Assembly (NCBI RefSeq): GCF_007096635.1
Contig: NZ_VKAA01000010.1
Location: 62,001-126,000, forward strand
Direction of reading: 5' to 3'
Origin: Mycolicibacterium sp. 018/SC-01/001
GTDB lineage: Bacteria > Actinomycetota > Actinomycetes > Mycobacteriales > Mycobacteriaceae
Length of the DNA: 64,000 nucleotides
Made by a program: the position numbers and the translations under genes. The notes under the pieces are model-generated. The model ran no database searches and was not told the origin of the DNA. It saw only the letters and a program-made list of their open reading frames with translations. How positions within the stretch are numbered: position 1 is the stretch's first letter; each line of letters opens with the position of its first letter. Below, one piece after another: positions 51,185-59,891 of the stretch.

Positions 51185-51661
51185 ATGGACATCGAGCTAC
51201 TGATCCGCATCGCCGCGATCCTCACCGTGCTGGGGACGGGCGTCGTCTACGGCACTGATGTGTTCTGCGCGATGGTGATGCGCCCGGCGCTGGCACGGGT
51301 GGGTGACGACGCCCTGGTCGCCGTGATGGGCCGGGTGCACCGCTTCGGGGACCGGCGGATGCCCGTACCCGGGGTGCTCGGCGTCGCCGCCGCGCTGGTC
51401 GGGACCGTCGCGGCGGCGGTGACTGCACACTGGGCGCAGGCTGTCGCCGCCGGTATCGCCTCGGCTGCCCTGCTGGTGTGGCTGCTGCTCTACACCCGGT
51501 TCAGCGCACCCATCAACAAGCAACTCGCCGACGCTGCGGAAGCCGGCCGCACCCCGACGAATAGTCGTGCGCTGCAGGCGAAGTGGGACTCGATCATCGA
51601 CGCCCGCGCCGCCCTTCAGGGCATCGCCGTCGCTGCAGCCTGCGTGGCTCTGGCGGTCTGA
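51185..51661 (+). CDS. DUF1772 (anthrone oxygenase-like) membrane protein
   Basis: A 158-residue protein with four hydrophobic segments (about 5-27, 63-82, 85-105 and 138-158) and the DUF1772 feel of MRPALARVGDDALVAVMGRVHRFGDRRMP. Some family members are linked to anthrone oxygenases. AAGGAGA at 51172-51178 precedes the ATG at 51185. It is followed 2 nt later by a DUF4267-like gene, so the two form an operon. Confidence 0.8.
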   Translation: MDIELLIRIAAILTVLGTGVVYGTDVFCAMVMRPALARVGDDALVAVMGRVHRFGDRRMPVPGVLGVAAALVGTVAAAVTAHWAQAVAAGIASAALLVWLLLYTRFSAPINKQLADAAEAGRTPTNSRALQAKWDSIIDARAALQGIAVAAACVALAV

Positions 51662-51663
51662 TC

Positions 51664-52038
51664 ATGACCACCACCGGATACGTCCTCGCGGGACTGCTGG
51701 CCGTTGCCATCATCGTCATCGGTGTCCGCTTCCTCGTGGCCCCGGCTGTGGCGGCCGCCGGCTACGGCGTCCCCACGGACGCCGACCGACCCGACGTCCG
51801 TGCCTACCTGAGCGTCAAGGGGCTGCGCGACATCAGCACCGGCGTCATCGTCATCGTGCTGATCGCGGCACACGCGACGCACCTCGTCGGCTGGGCGATG
51901 CTGGCCGCGACGATCATTCCGCTCGGCGACGCCGTCATCGTGCTCCGCAGCCGGGGCGCCCGCAGCACGGCCTACGGCATGCACGGCGGGACGGCCGCGG
52001 TCATGCTGCTCACTTCTGCGCTGCTGATCGGCTCGTGA
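51664..52038 (+). CDS. DUF4267-like small membrane protein
   Basis: A 124-residue protein with four hydrophobic segments (about 5-27, 58-75, 78-95, 106-122) and the motif AYLSVKGLRDISTGVIV, typical of DUF4267. It begins 2 nt after the DUF1772 stop and is probably translated with it. Function is unknown. Confidence 0.8.
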   Translation: MTTTGYVLAGLLAVAIIVIGVRFLVAPAVAAAGYGVPTDADRPDVRAYLSVKGLRDISTGVIVIVLIAAHATHLVGWAMLAATIIPLGDAVIVLRSRGARSTAYGMHGGTAAVMLLTSALLIGS

Positions 52039-52043
52039 GTGCT

Positions 52044-52730
52044 TCAGTTGCCCCGGGTGTCGATCACCCGCTGGGCGATGTCGGTCAACTTGACGTTGCT
52101 GTCCTGCGACAGCCGGCGCAACATGTCGAAGGCCGCCACGTCGTCGACGTTGTAGCGCTCCATGATGATGCCCTTGGCCTGCCCGATGCGATCCCGCGTC
52201 GACAGCGCCGACTGCAACTGCTCGTGCTGCCGACTCGCGATGATCGCGGCGGCCGCGTGAGCGGCGAGCACCGCGCCGATGTTCTCGTCGGCGGCCGTGA
52301 AGGCGTTCGGCGCCTTGGCGAAGAGGTTCAACGCTCCGGCGGTCTGCGAGCTGGTGTACAGCTTGAACGACAGTCCGCTGTGCACTCCCAGTTCGAGGGC
52401 GGCCGCCGAATACCGCGGCCAGCGGGATTCGGTGGCGAAGTCGTCGGAGCGCACGATCGTCTCGTCGAGGGCGGCTTCCAGACACGGGCCTTCGCTGAAC
52501 CGCATCTGCAACCGATCCAGCTCGTTCGGAAGTTCGGAGGTACCGGCGACGGATTCGAAGCGGCCGGCCTTGCCGACGAACAAGATGCCGGCAGCGTCAG
52601 TGCTGGGGATCAACTCCAGCACCTCACGGGTGACATCGGACAGCACGTCTTCAACACGGCGTGGCGAGGCAACCGCCCGAGCGAGCTCGGCCATCCGCTG
52701 CGCCAGATCGCGGTTGGTCGAACCGGTCAT
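52044..52730 (-). CDS. GAF-ANTAR RNA-binding regulator
   Basis: A 228-residue protein. The GAF sensor domain spans about residues 25-150 (TDAAGILFVGKAGRFESVAGTS). The ANTAR domain is at residues ~165-220 (RDRIGQAKGIIMERYNVDDVAAFDMLRRLSQ split), which binds RNA hairpins to cause transcription antitermination. The ATG at 52730 is used; the longer open frame lacks domain sequence. Targets are unknown. It is convergent with the DUF4267-like gene (5-nt gap). Confidence 0.9.
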   Translation of the reverse strand: MTGSTNRDLAQRMAELARAVASPRRVEDVLSDVTREVLELIPSTDAAGILFVGKAGRFESVAGTSELPNELDRLQMRFSEGPCLEAALDETIVRSDDFATESRWPRYSAAALELGVHSGLSFKLYTSSQTAGALNLFAKAPNAFTAADENIGAVLAAHAAAAIIASRQHEQLQSALSTRDRIGQAKGIIMERYNVDDVAAFDMLRRLSQDSNVKLTDIAQRVIDTRGN

Positions 52731-52926
52731 GACCTTGTGAACTCCTTCATCGAAGGGAACCGTACACCGACCCGGGTTTGCGGCGCTGGCATGCGGGCAA
52801 TGCAGGCCCGCAGACAGGAGCGTCGGTCGACCGAGGCCCCTGTCAGGTCTCGTCGGTTCAGACATGTAGCCGACGAGGCCGCCTACGGCCTGTCACTCTG
52901 TTAGTTGAAGTAGTAGCGTCACGCGG

Positions 52927-54141
52927 GTGAGCACCGGCGTCTGGATACTGGGCGGCCACCAGAGCGACTTCGCTCGCAACCTCGAGCGGGAGGGTTCGGA
53001 CTTCGCCGCCCTCACCGCGGAGGTGGTCGAGGCGACGCTGAGCGATGCGCACGTCGACGCCCGCGACATCGGCGTCGTCCACGTCGCCAACGCCTTCGGC
53101 GAGCTGTTCGCCCACCAGGGCCACCTCGGCGCGATGCCCGCCACCGTCTGCGACGGTCTGTGGGGCACCCCCGCCACCCGCCACGAGTCCGCCTGCGCCT
53201 CAGGCAGCGTCGCCACCCTGTCCGCCATCGCCGATCTCCGCTCCGGCGCCTACGACAGCGCGCTGGTCATCGGCGTCGAGCTGGAGAAGACGGTCCCCGG
53301 TGACACCGCGACCGCCATCCTCGGCACCGCCGCCTGGACCGGCCACGAAGGCGATGAGGCGAAGTACATGTGGCCGCACATGTTCGACGCCGTCGCCGCC
53401 GAGTACGACCGCCGCTACGGACTCGACGACGAGCACCTGCGCGCCATCGCGGCCCGCAACTTCGCCAATGCGCGCACCAACCCGAACGCTCAGACCCGGA
53501 ACTGGGCGGTGCCCAACCCACTGACTGCCGATGACGTGAGCAACCCGCCGGTCGAAGGCAGGCTGCGCCGTTACGACTGCAGTCAGATCACCGACGGCGG
53601 CGCCGGCATCGTCCTGGTCACCGACGGCTGGTTGCGCGCCCATCCCACGGCACGGCCACTGGCCCGAATCGACGGCTGGGGCCACCGGACCGTCGGGCTG
53701 GGGCTGGAGCAGAAGTTGCGCCACTCCGCGCAGTCGCCGTACGTGCTGCCCCATCTCCGCGCCGCCGTGCACGCGGCCTTCGAGCAGGCTCACATCACCA
53801 TCGACGACATCGACGGGTTCGAGGTGCACGATTGCTTCACCCCCAGCGAGTACCTCGCCATCGACCACATCGGGCTGACCGAGCCGGGACAGTCGTGGCA
53901 GGCCATCGAGAGCGGCGACATCGACCCGGGCGGCCGGTGCCCGATCAACCCCAGCGGCGGCCTCATCGGAGGCGGCCACCCCGTCGGCGCATCCGGGGTG
54001 AGGATGCTCCTCGACGCCGCGCGACAGGTGAGCGGCACGGCCGGCGGCTATCAGGTCGACGGCGCCACCACGTTCGGCACCCTCAACTTCGGTGGCAGCA
54101 CCGCCACCACGGTCAGCTTCGTCGTCGGGAGACATCCATGA
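52927..54141 (+). CDS. Thiolase-like acetyl-CoA acetyltransferase
   Basis: A 404-residue thiolase-superfamily protein. The acylation Cys is in ESACASGS near residue 87. The C-terminal GGGHPVGASG is the active-site His motif, while the usual second Cys-containing loop is not obvious, as in SCP2-type thiolases. It corresponds to Rv0914c (from memory). A TAGCGT -10 (52914-52919) is 7 nt before the GTG, giving a leaderless start. It is the first of four genes with 4-nt stop/start overlaps and so probably acts with the carotenoid oxygenase that follows. Confidence 0.88.
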   Translation: MSTGVWILGGHQSDFARNLEREGSDFAALTAEVVEATLSDAHVDARDIGVVHVANAFGELFAHQGHLGAMPATVCDGLWGTPATRHESACASGSVATLSAIADLRSGAYDSALVIGVELEKTVPGDTATAILGTAAWTGHEGDEAKYMWPHMFDAVAAEYDRRYGLDDEHLRAIAARNFANARTNPNAQTRNWAVPNPLTADDVSNPPVEGRLRRYDCSQITDGGAGIVLVTDGWLRAHPTARPLARIDGWGHRTVGLGLEQKLRHSAQSPYVLPHLRAAVHAAFEQAHITIDDIDGFEVHDCFTPSEYLAIDHIGLTEPGQSWQAIESGDIDPGGRCPINPSGGLIGGGHPVGASGVRMLLDAARQVSGTAGGYQVDGATTFGTLNFGGSTATTVSFVVGRHP

Positions 54142-55685
54142 GCCTGCGCACCCACCCCGAGGTGGTCGCCACCTTCCTGTCCACCCTGCCCGCCGACGAC
54201 GACCATCCGTACCGCACGGGCCCGTGGCGACCGCAGACCACCGAATGGGATGCCGACGACCTGGAGGTGGTCGCCGGTGAGATCCCCGACGACCTCGACG
54301 GCGTGTATCTGCGCAACACCGAGAACCCGCTGCATCCCGCGCTGAAGAACTACCACCCCTTCGACGGCGACGGCATGCTGCACATCGTCGGGTTCCGCGA
54401 TGGAAAGGCGTTCTACCGCAACCGTTTCGTGCGCACCGACGGCTTCCTCGCCGAGAACGAGGCGGGCGGACCGCTGTGGCCGGGCATCGCCGAACCGGTC
54501 GAGCTGGCCCGCCGTGACTATGGCTGGGGCGCACGGACATTGATGAAGGACGCATCGTCGACCGACGTGATCGTGCACCGCGGCGTGGCCCTGACCAGTC
54601 ACTACCAGTGCGGCGACCTCTATCGCATCGATCCGTGCACCGGCGACGCGCTGGGCAAAGAAGACTGGAACGGCGGCTTCCCCCGGGACTGGGGCGTGTC
54701 TGCACATCCCAAGGTTGACGGCGGTGAGCTGCTGTACTTCAGCTACAGCAAGCAGGCGCCCTACCTGCGCTACGGAGCGGTCAGCGAGGCAGGCCACGTG
54801 GTGCACACCGTCGACGTCGAACTCCCCGGCCCGCGCCTGCCGCACGACATGGCGTTCACCGAGAACTACGTGATCCTCAACGACTTTCCGCTCTTCTGGG
54901 ACACCGCCCTGCTGGAGCACAACGTGCACCTGCCGCGCTTCCACCGCGACACGCCCTCGCGGTTCGCTGTCATCCCCCGGCGCGGCGACGCCTCGCAGAT
55001 CCGGTGGTTCGAAGCCGATCCCACCTACGTTCTGCACTTCCCCAACGCGTACGAGGAGGGCGACGAGATCGTGCTCGACGGCTTCTTCCAGAGCGACCCC
55101 GAGCCCGCCGACAACGGGATGGGCAACAGTCCCCCGCAAGCGGGAGGTGCCCCCAGGCTGCGCGCGTTCCGATTCCTGGCGCTGGACCGCATGCAGGCCC
55201 GATTGCACCGCTGGCGATTCAATCTCGTGACCGGCGAGGTGCGCGAAGAGCAATTGACCGACAGCATCAGCGAATTCGGCATGATCAATCCCGACCGCGC
55301 GGGCCGTGCCCACCGCTACACCTACGCGGCGACGGGCAAGCCGTCCTGGTTCCTGTTCGACGGGCTGCTCAAGCACGACCTGCACACCGGCCGCGAGGAA
55401 CGGTTCGCCTTCGACGACGGTGTCTACGGCAGCGAGACCGCGATGGCGCCCCGCCCCGGTGGCACGGCCGAAGACGACGGGTACCTCATCACGTTGACCA
55501 CCGACATGAACGCCGACGCGTCTTACTGTCTGGTGTTCGACGCGGCCCGGGTCGCCGATGGTCCGGTGTGCACACTCGCTCTGCCCGAACGGATCTCGAG
55601 CGGCACCCACTCGACATGGTCGGCGGGCTCGGAGCTCCCGCGCTGGCGCGACAGCGACTCCGCAGCCGCCGCGATCGGGTTGTGA
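54138..55685 (+). CDS. Carotenoid cleavage oxygenase (RPE65 family)
   Basis: A 515-residue non-heme Fe(II) oxygenase that splits the double bond of carotenoids, retinoids or stilbenes. Expected iron-ligand histidines occur in GVSAHPKVDG, RLPHDMAFTENY, YVLHFPNAYEEGDE and SSGTHSTW. The DGDGMLHIV motif is also typical. It corresponds to Rv0913c. It overlaps the thiolase stop by 4 nt (ATGA) and the HxlR gene by 4 nt (GTGA). The real substrate is unknown. Confidence 0.92.
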   Translation: MSLRTHPEVVATFLSTLPADDDHPYRTGPWRPQTTEWDADDLEVVAGEIPDDLDGVYLRNTENPLHPALKNYHPFDGDGMLHIVGFRDGKAFYRNRFVRTDGFLAENEAGGPLWPGIAEPVELARRDYGWGARTLMKDASSTDVIVHRGVALTSHYQCGDLYRIDPCTGDALGKEDWNGGFPRDWGVSAHPKVDGGELLYFSYSKQAPYLRYGAVSEAGHVVHTVDVELPGPRLPHDMAFTENYVILNDFPLFWDTALLEHNVHLPRFHRDTPSRFAVIPRRGDASQIRWFEADPTYVLHFPNAYEEGDEIVLDGFFQSDPEPADNGMGNSPPQAGGAPRLRAFRFLALDRMQARLHRWRFNLVTGEVREEQLTDSISEFGMINPDRAGRAHRYTYAATGKPSWFLFDGLLKHDLHTGREERFAFDDGVYGSETAMAPRPGGTAEDDGYLITLTTDMNADASYCLVFDAARVADGPVCTLALPERISSGTHSTWSAGSELPRWRDSDSAAAAIGL

Positions 55686-56560
55686 CCGACGGGCCGAACG
55701 CGGTCGCGCGGATGCTCGGCATCCTCGGCGACGAGTGGAGCCTGCTGATCGTCCAGCAGACGCTCCTCGGGGCGAGCCGCTACGGTCACTTCGTCGATGC
55801 ACTGCCCGTGTCGCACGCGGTGCTGACCGGGCGACTTCGCACCTTGGTCGACGAGGATCTACTGATCCGCCGCGAGCACCCGGCCCATCCGGGCGTCGAC
55901 TACCTGGCCACCCCGAAGAGCCGATCTCTGTGGCCGATGCTCACGTCGATCTGGGAGTGGGAACGCAGCTGGGTACCAGAGCACCGGCACACGTTGCCCG
56001 CGATGCGGCACGCGTCCTGCGACGCGTTGTTCGCACCCAGGTTGGCCTGCCAGGCGTGCCAGTCGGCGATCACCTCGGAGAAAGAGCTGGTGGCGCACTG
56101 GGGCCCGAGCGGAGGCTGGCACCGCTCGATCCCGTCGACAACGAACCGCCGCCGCTCCCCCGGCAGGCGGACCGGCGTCATATACCCGCAGACCATGACC
56201 GTCATCGGCGACCAGTGGGGGTTCGCGCTGCTGGTCGCAGCGTTCGTCGGCATCGGCAGGTTCACCGACTTCCGCACCGAACTCGGTGCGCCTCCGGCGA
56301 CGATCTCCGGGCGGCTCGCCACGTTCACGGGTGAGGGAATCCTGCACACGGTCGGCGGCCGCTACGTGCTGACCGACAAAGGTCGAGCGCTGCTCCCGGT
56401 CCTGGTGTTCGCGCTGGCCTGGGCGCAGCGCTGGTACCCCGACCCACTAGGACCGGCAGTCCGGGTCACCCATGCGGCGTGTCGACACCGATTCCAGCCG
56501 CAGCTCACCTGCGACCAGTGCCTGGACCCGCTGCGCGGAACCCAGATAATGACGGTATGA
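55682..56560 (+). CDS. Doubled HxlR-like winged-helix regulator with two Cys/His clusters
   Basis: A 292-residue protein made of two HxlR-like modules in tandem: residues 1-~130 (MLGILGDEWSLLIVQQTLLG, HAVLTGRLRTLVDEDLL) and ~165-292 (TMTVIGDQWGFALLVAAFVG, PATISGRLATFTGEGIL). Each ends with H-x2-C-x9-C-x2-C: H110, C113, C123, C126 and H264, C267, C277, C280. The identical spacing suggests two zinc sites. The GTG at 55682 overlaps the carotenoid oxygenase stop (GTGA). It probably regulates its own operon, but this is inference. Confidence 0.88.
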   Translation: MTDGPNAVARMLGILGDEWSLLIVQQTLLGASRYGHFVDALPVSHAVLTGRLRTLVDEDLLIRREHPAHPGVDYLATPKSRSLWPMLTSIWEWERSWVPEHRHTLPAMRHASCDALFAPRLACQACQSAITSEKELVAHWGPSGGWHRSIPSTTNRRRSPGRRTGVIYPQTMTVIGDQWGFALLVAAFVGIGRFTDFRTELGAPPATISGRLATFTGEGILHTVGGRYVLTDKGRALLPVLVFALAWAQRWYPDPLGPAVRVTHAACRHRFQPQLTCDQCLDPLRGTQIMTV

Positions 56561-57114
56561 CCACGCTCACCGACCGGCCGGCCACCGCGCTGCTCGTCAT
56601 CGACGTGCAGAACGACGTCGTCGACGGGGCCTTCCGCCGAGACGCGGTGGTGGACAACATCGCTCGCTTGGTCGAGCGCGCACGCCGGGCGCAGACCCCG
56701 GTCGTCTGGGTTCGCCACCACGACGAGGAGCTACCTCACGGCAGCGACGGCTGGCAGATCGTGGCCGAATTGACCCCGGCCGACGGCGAACCGATCGTCG
56801 ACAAGAGCTACGGGGACGCCTTCGAAGCGACGGTGCTGGAGCGCACGCTCGCCGGGCTCGGTGTGGGCCGGCTCGTCGTGACCGGCGCGGAAACCGATGC
56901 GTGCGTGCGCAGTACGCTGCACGGCGCGTTCGTTCGCGGGTTCGACGTGGTCCTCGTCTCCGATGCGCACACCGCGGGCGACAAGACGGCGTGGGGCGCC
57001 CCGCCGGTGCCGGCCGTCATCGACCACACGAATCTCTACTGGTCGTATCAGGCGGCCCCCGGCCGCGTTGCGGAGGTCACCGCGACCGACTCGGTGGCGT
57101 TCGCCCACGGCTGA
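56557..57114 (+). CDS. Isochorismatase-like cysteine hydrolase
   Basis: A 185-residue hydrolase with the triad D16 (LLVIDVQND), K83 (IVDKSYGDAF) and C116 (TGAETDACVRST). The family includes isochorismatases, nicotinamidases and N-carbamoyl hydrolases; the substrate here is not clear. The ATG overlaps the HxlR stop by 4 nt (ATGA), so it is the last gene of the operon. Confidence 0.88.
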   Translation: MTTLTDRPATALLVIDVQNDVVDGAFRRDAVVDNIARLVERARRAQTPVVWVRHHDEELPHGSDGWQIVAELTPADGEPIVDKSYGDAFEATVLERTLAGLGVGRLVVTGAETDACVRSTLHGAFVRGFDVVLVSDAHTAGDKTAWGAPPVPAVIDHTNLYWSYQAAPGRVAEVTATDSVAFAHG

Positions 57115-57132
57115 CAGAGATCCCAAATTTTT

Positions 57133-57159
57133 CTGGCACTCTCCGTGCTCGAGTGCTAA
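57133..57159. promoter_or_regulatory. CIRCE-like element (HrcA site) upstream of hsp20
   Basis: CTGGCACTC-N9-GAGTGCTAA against the CIRCE consensus TTAGCACTC-N9-GAGTGCTAA: right arm 9 of 9, left arm 7 of 9, exact 9-nt spacer. It lies 72 nt upstream of the hsp20 GTG. HrcA represses groESL and similar genes in actinobacteria. Confidence 0.75.
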
Positions 57160-57231
57160 TCTCGGTGTCGCACAGTGATTTGGTCGCCCGCCAGGGTGGC
57201 GGGCTCTGGACGACGTAGGAGGTGGATTGCT

Positions 57232-57681
57232 GTGCTTCGCTTCGATCCGTTCAGTGACCTTGACTCTCTGACCCGGGGCTTCCTGACCAGCCAGACCGGA
57301 TCAAACCGCGTCCCTCGCTTCATGCCGATGGACCTCTGCAAGATCGACGACCACTACGTCCTGACCGCGGACCTGCCGGGCGTCGACCCGGGCTCGGTCG
57401 ACGTCAACGTCGACAACGGCACGCTCACCATCTCAGCTCATCGCACGGCACGTTCGGACGAGTCGGCCCAGTGGCTGGCCAACGAGCGATTCTTCGGCGG
57501 GTATCGCCGGCAGCTCTCCCTCGGCGACGGGATCGACACCAGCGCGATCTCGGCGACCTACGAGAACGGGGTGTTGACGGTGACGATCCCCGTCGCGGAG
57601 AAGGCCAAGCCGCGCAAGGTGGAGATCAATCACGCCGGTGCGCAGACGTCCATCTCCCCCAAAACCGTCGACGCCGAGTAA
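57232..57681 (+). CDS. Small heat-shock protein (Hsp20/alpha-crystallin)
   Basis: A 149-residue ATP-independent holdase chaperone. The alpha-crystallin domain runs from about residue 38 to 132 (DDHYVLTADLPGVDPGSVDVNV, NERFFGGYRRQLSL, and AEYENGVLTVTIP as YENGVLTVTIP). The N-terminus LRFDPFSDLDSLTRG is typical of the Hsp16/18 branch. The GTG at 57232 has AGGAGG at 57218-57223. A CIRCE-like element upstream suggests HrcA control rather than the HspR/SigE control common for mycobacterial hsp20. Confidence 0.93.
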   Translation: MLRFDPFSDLDSLTRGFLTSQTGSNRVPRFMPMDLCKIDDHYVLTADLPGVDPGSVDVNVDNGTLTISAHRTARSDESAQWLANERFFGGYRRQLSLGDGIDTSAISATYENGVLTVTIPVAEKAKPRKVEINHAGAQTSISPKTVDAE

Positions 57682-57694
57682 CCCGAACGACGCT

Positions 57695-57726
57695 GCGGTT
57701 CAACCGGATTCGTCCGGTTGGACCGC
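57695..57726. terminator. Bidirectional hairpin between hsp20 and the sensor kinase
   Basis: GCGGTTCAACCGGA (57695-57708), loop TTCG, and TCCGGTTGGACCGC (57713-57726) form a 14-bp stem with one mismatch. It lies between the convergent hsp20 and histidine kinase genes. No U-tract is present. A similar hairpin is at 60769-60799. Confidence 0.7.
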
Positions 57727-57735
57727 GCAGTCGTG

Positions 57736-59178
57736 CTACCGCAACGGCAGCGTCAGGACGAAACGCGCGCCGGGCCTGTGCGCCACGTTCACCAGATCCC
57801 CGCCGTGCGCCCTGGCCAGAGCGCGGGCGATCGGCAGGCCGAGCCCGGCCCCGCCGCGGTCACGGTCGCGGGCATCGTCGAGGCGGACCAGCCTCTCGAA
57901 GATCCGCTCCCGCTGGTCGTCGGGTACCCCCGGCCCGGTGTCGGTGACCGTCAGAACGGCACGATCACCCATCCTCCGGACGTCGATGTCGATGACGCCG
58001 CCGGCCGGAGTGTGGCGACGCGCGTTGTCCACGACGTTGGCGAGGATCTGCGCGATGCGCATCGGATCGGCGACGACGGGAAGTGTCTGGTCGCCGGTAC
58101 GCCGAATCTGAAGACCTGGCGCAAGAACGGCGCTGCGATCGCGCTCGGCATCGGCCAGCGCCACCAGGTCACACGTCTGCAGGTCGAGCGGTGACCCCGC
58201 ATCGATGCGGCTGAGGTCGAGCATGTCGCCGACCAGCCGTCCCGCCCTGCGGGCCTCGGTGAGAACCAACTCGGCCCGGTGGCGCTGACGGGCGGACTCC
58301 GGGTCGTCGTGCTGGATGGCGGCCGACATGAGTTGGTCTGCGGCAGCGTGGATTCCGGCAATCGGCGTACGGAGTTCGTGTGCCGCATCGGCCAGGAAGC
58401 GGCGGGTGGCGGCTTCTGCGGCAGCGGCCGCCTGCGCGGACTGGTACGCGCGGTGTTCGGAATACTGCAACGCATCCACCATGGTGTCGAAAGCAGCTGC
58501 GGCCCGGCCCAGTTCGGTGCCGGGACGGTCGGGCCGGACCCGCCGGCCCCGATCTCCGGCGGCGATGGATTCCGCTACCTGCGTCAGGCGGGTCAACGGC
58601 AGCATCGTGGCGCGGGCGATCAGCGTGACGCCGAGCGCGGTCACCAGGAGAACCGCGATGCCCGCGACCACCATCAGGATGCGCAGCTGCCGCAGCAGCC
58701 CTGACGTGGCCGTGGTGTCGGCCACCAGGATGAGCCTGCTGCCGTCGGGCAACCGGTGGTCGATCGCGGTCGCGGTGGCGTCCGGCGGCGGGGGCGGACC
58801 ACGGCCGTCGGGAGGTCGGGGTCCGCGGTCGCGGCCCGGAGGTCCGGGCGGGGGCGGCGGCGGAACGTCTTCGCCAATCGGAGTGTCCGCGTCGATCGCC
58901 GGATCGCCGTATCGCTGGCCGTCCGCGGTGATGACCGCTGCCCTGATGCCGCCACCGTCGACTTCGGGGACCCACTGCGACGGCGGCACCCCTGCGCGGG
59001 CGAGTCCGTCGACGCGGGTGATGCCGGCCTGCAGCCGGTTGTTGAGGTCGCGTCGAGCCTGGGCGCCGATCAGCACGTCGATGACGACGCCGAGCACGAC
59101 GAGCAGGACGGCGAGGAACACCAGAACGGCGATCACCACCCGGCGCTGCAGCGACGGAGTCGCGGTCACCGCCGTCAC
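57736..59178 (-). CDS. Sensor histidine kinase
   Basis: A 480-residue two-TM kinase: TM1 about residues 14-38, extracytoplasmic region 39-162, TM2 about 163-188, HAMP to ~240, HisKA with phosphoacceptor H267 (FLADAAHELRTP), and an HATPase domain with NVVDNARRHTP, DTGPGVP and GGAGLGLPIA. The extracytoplasmic part includes a Pro/Gly/Asp/Arg-rich stretch (residues ~104-133), strikingly like the composition of the membrane protein encoded divergently. The GTG start overlaps the response-regulator stop by 4 nt (GTGA). Confidence 0.94.
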   Translation of the reverse strand: MTAVTATPSLQRRVVIAVLVFLAVLLVVLGVVIDVLIGAQARRDLNNRLQAGITRVDGLARAGVPPSQWVPEVDGGGIRAAVITADGQRYGDPAIDADTPIGEDVPPPPPPGPPGRDRGPRPPDGRGPPPPPDATATAIDHRLPDGSRLILVADTTATSGLLRQLRILMVVAGIAVLLVTALGVTLIARATMLPLTRLTQVAESIAAGDRGRRVRPDRPGTELGRAAAAFDTMVDALQYSEHRAYQSAQAAAAAEAATRRFLADAAHELRTPIAGIHAAADQLMSAAIQHDDPESARQRHRAELVLTEARRAGRLVGDMLDLSRIDAGSPLDLQTCDLVALADAERDRSAVLAPGLQIRRTGDQTLPVVADPMRIAQILANVVDNARRHTPAGGVIDIDVRRMGDRAVLTVTDTGPGVPDDQRERIFERLVRLDDARDRDRGGAGLGLPIARALARAHGGDLVNVAHRPGARFVLTLPLR

Positions 59179-59867
59179 CGGGCCTGGAGCCGGTAGCCGA
59201 TGCCACGCACCGTGTGCAGGATGCGAGGGCCGTGCGCTTCCATCTTGCGCCGCAGGCTGCTGATGTGGACGTGGACGAGGTTGTCGTCGTACGAGGCGTA
59301 CCCCCAGACCGCGTTGAGGATCTGATGAGCGCTGACGATGCGTCCCCGTTGGTCGAGCAGGAAGTCGAGGAGCCGGAACTCGGTGGCGGTCAGCTCGAGG
59401 GGGACCCCTGCGCGCGAAGCGATCCCGGCACCGCGGTCGACCACCAGGTCGCCGGTCTGCACCGTCGCGGGCAGACGACCCCGGCGGCGCAGCACCGCGC
59501 CCACCCGGGACACGAGTTCGGGCACCTCGAACGGTTTCACGACGTAGTCGTCGGCACCGCCGTCGAGGCCGCGCAGCCGATCGGTCAGCCCATCGCGCGC
59601 CGTCAACATGATCAATCCGACGTCACCCCACTGCCGGATGACATCGGCCAGCGCGAATCCGTCCCGGCCGGGCAGCATGATGTCGACGATGACCAGGTCC
59701 GGCCGGTAGCCGTCGAGCGCTTCCTCCAAGCGTTCGCCGTCGGCGCGGCCGTCGGCGGCGTATCCCGCCGACGCGAGCGCGTCGACCACCATCTCGCGGA
59801 TGGTCGCAGAATCCTCGACGACGAGCACCCGCGCGGCCGCACGGTCGGTGTCTGCGGGGGCGCCCAT
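59175..59867 (-). CDS. OmpR/PhoB-family response regulator
   Basis: A 230-residue response regulator. The receiver domain has phosphoacceptor D62 (VIVDIMLPGRDG), acidic pair ED at residues 18-19 and conserved K111 (VVKPFE). The C-terminal winged helix ends in ILHTVRGIGYRL. It is the first gene of a two-gene operon with the kinase (GTGA overlap). Its presumed DNA sites, two 17-bp boxes, lie upstream in both directions (59892-59944). The ATG at 59867 is preferred; the longer frame overlaps the operator. Confidence 0.94.
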   Translation of the reverse strand: MGAPADTDRAAARVLVVEDSATIREMVVDALASAGYAADGRADGERLEEALDGYRPDLVIVDIMLPGRDGFALADVIRQWGDVGLIMLTARDGLTDRLRGLDGGADDYVVKPFEVPELVSRVGAVLRRRGRLPATVQTGDLVVDRGAGIASRAGVPLELTATEFRLLDFLLDQRGRIVSAHQILNAVWGYASYDDNLVHVHISSLRRKMEAHGPRILHTVRGIGYRLQAR

Positions 59868-59891
59868 GGGTCCATTCTGGCCGGTGCTCTC

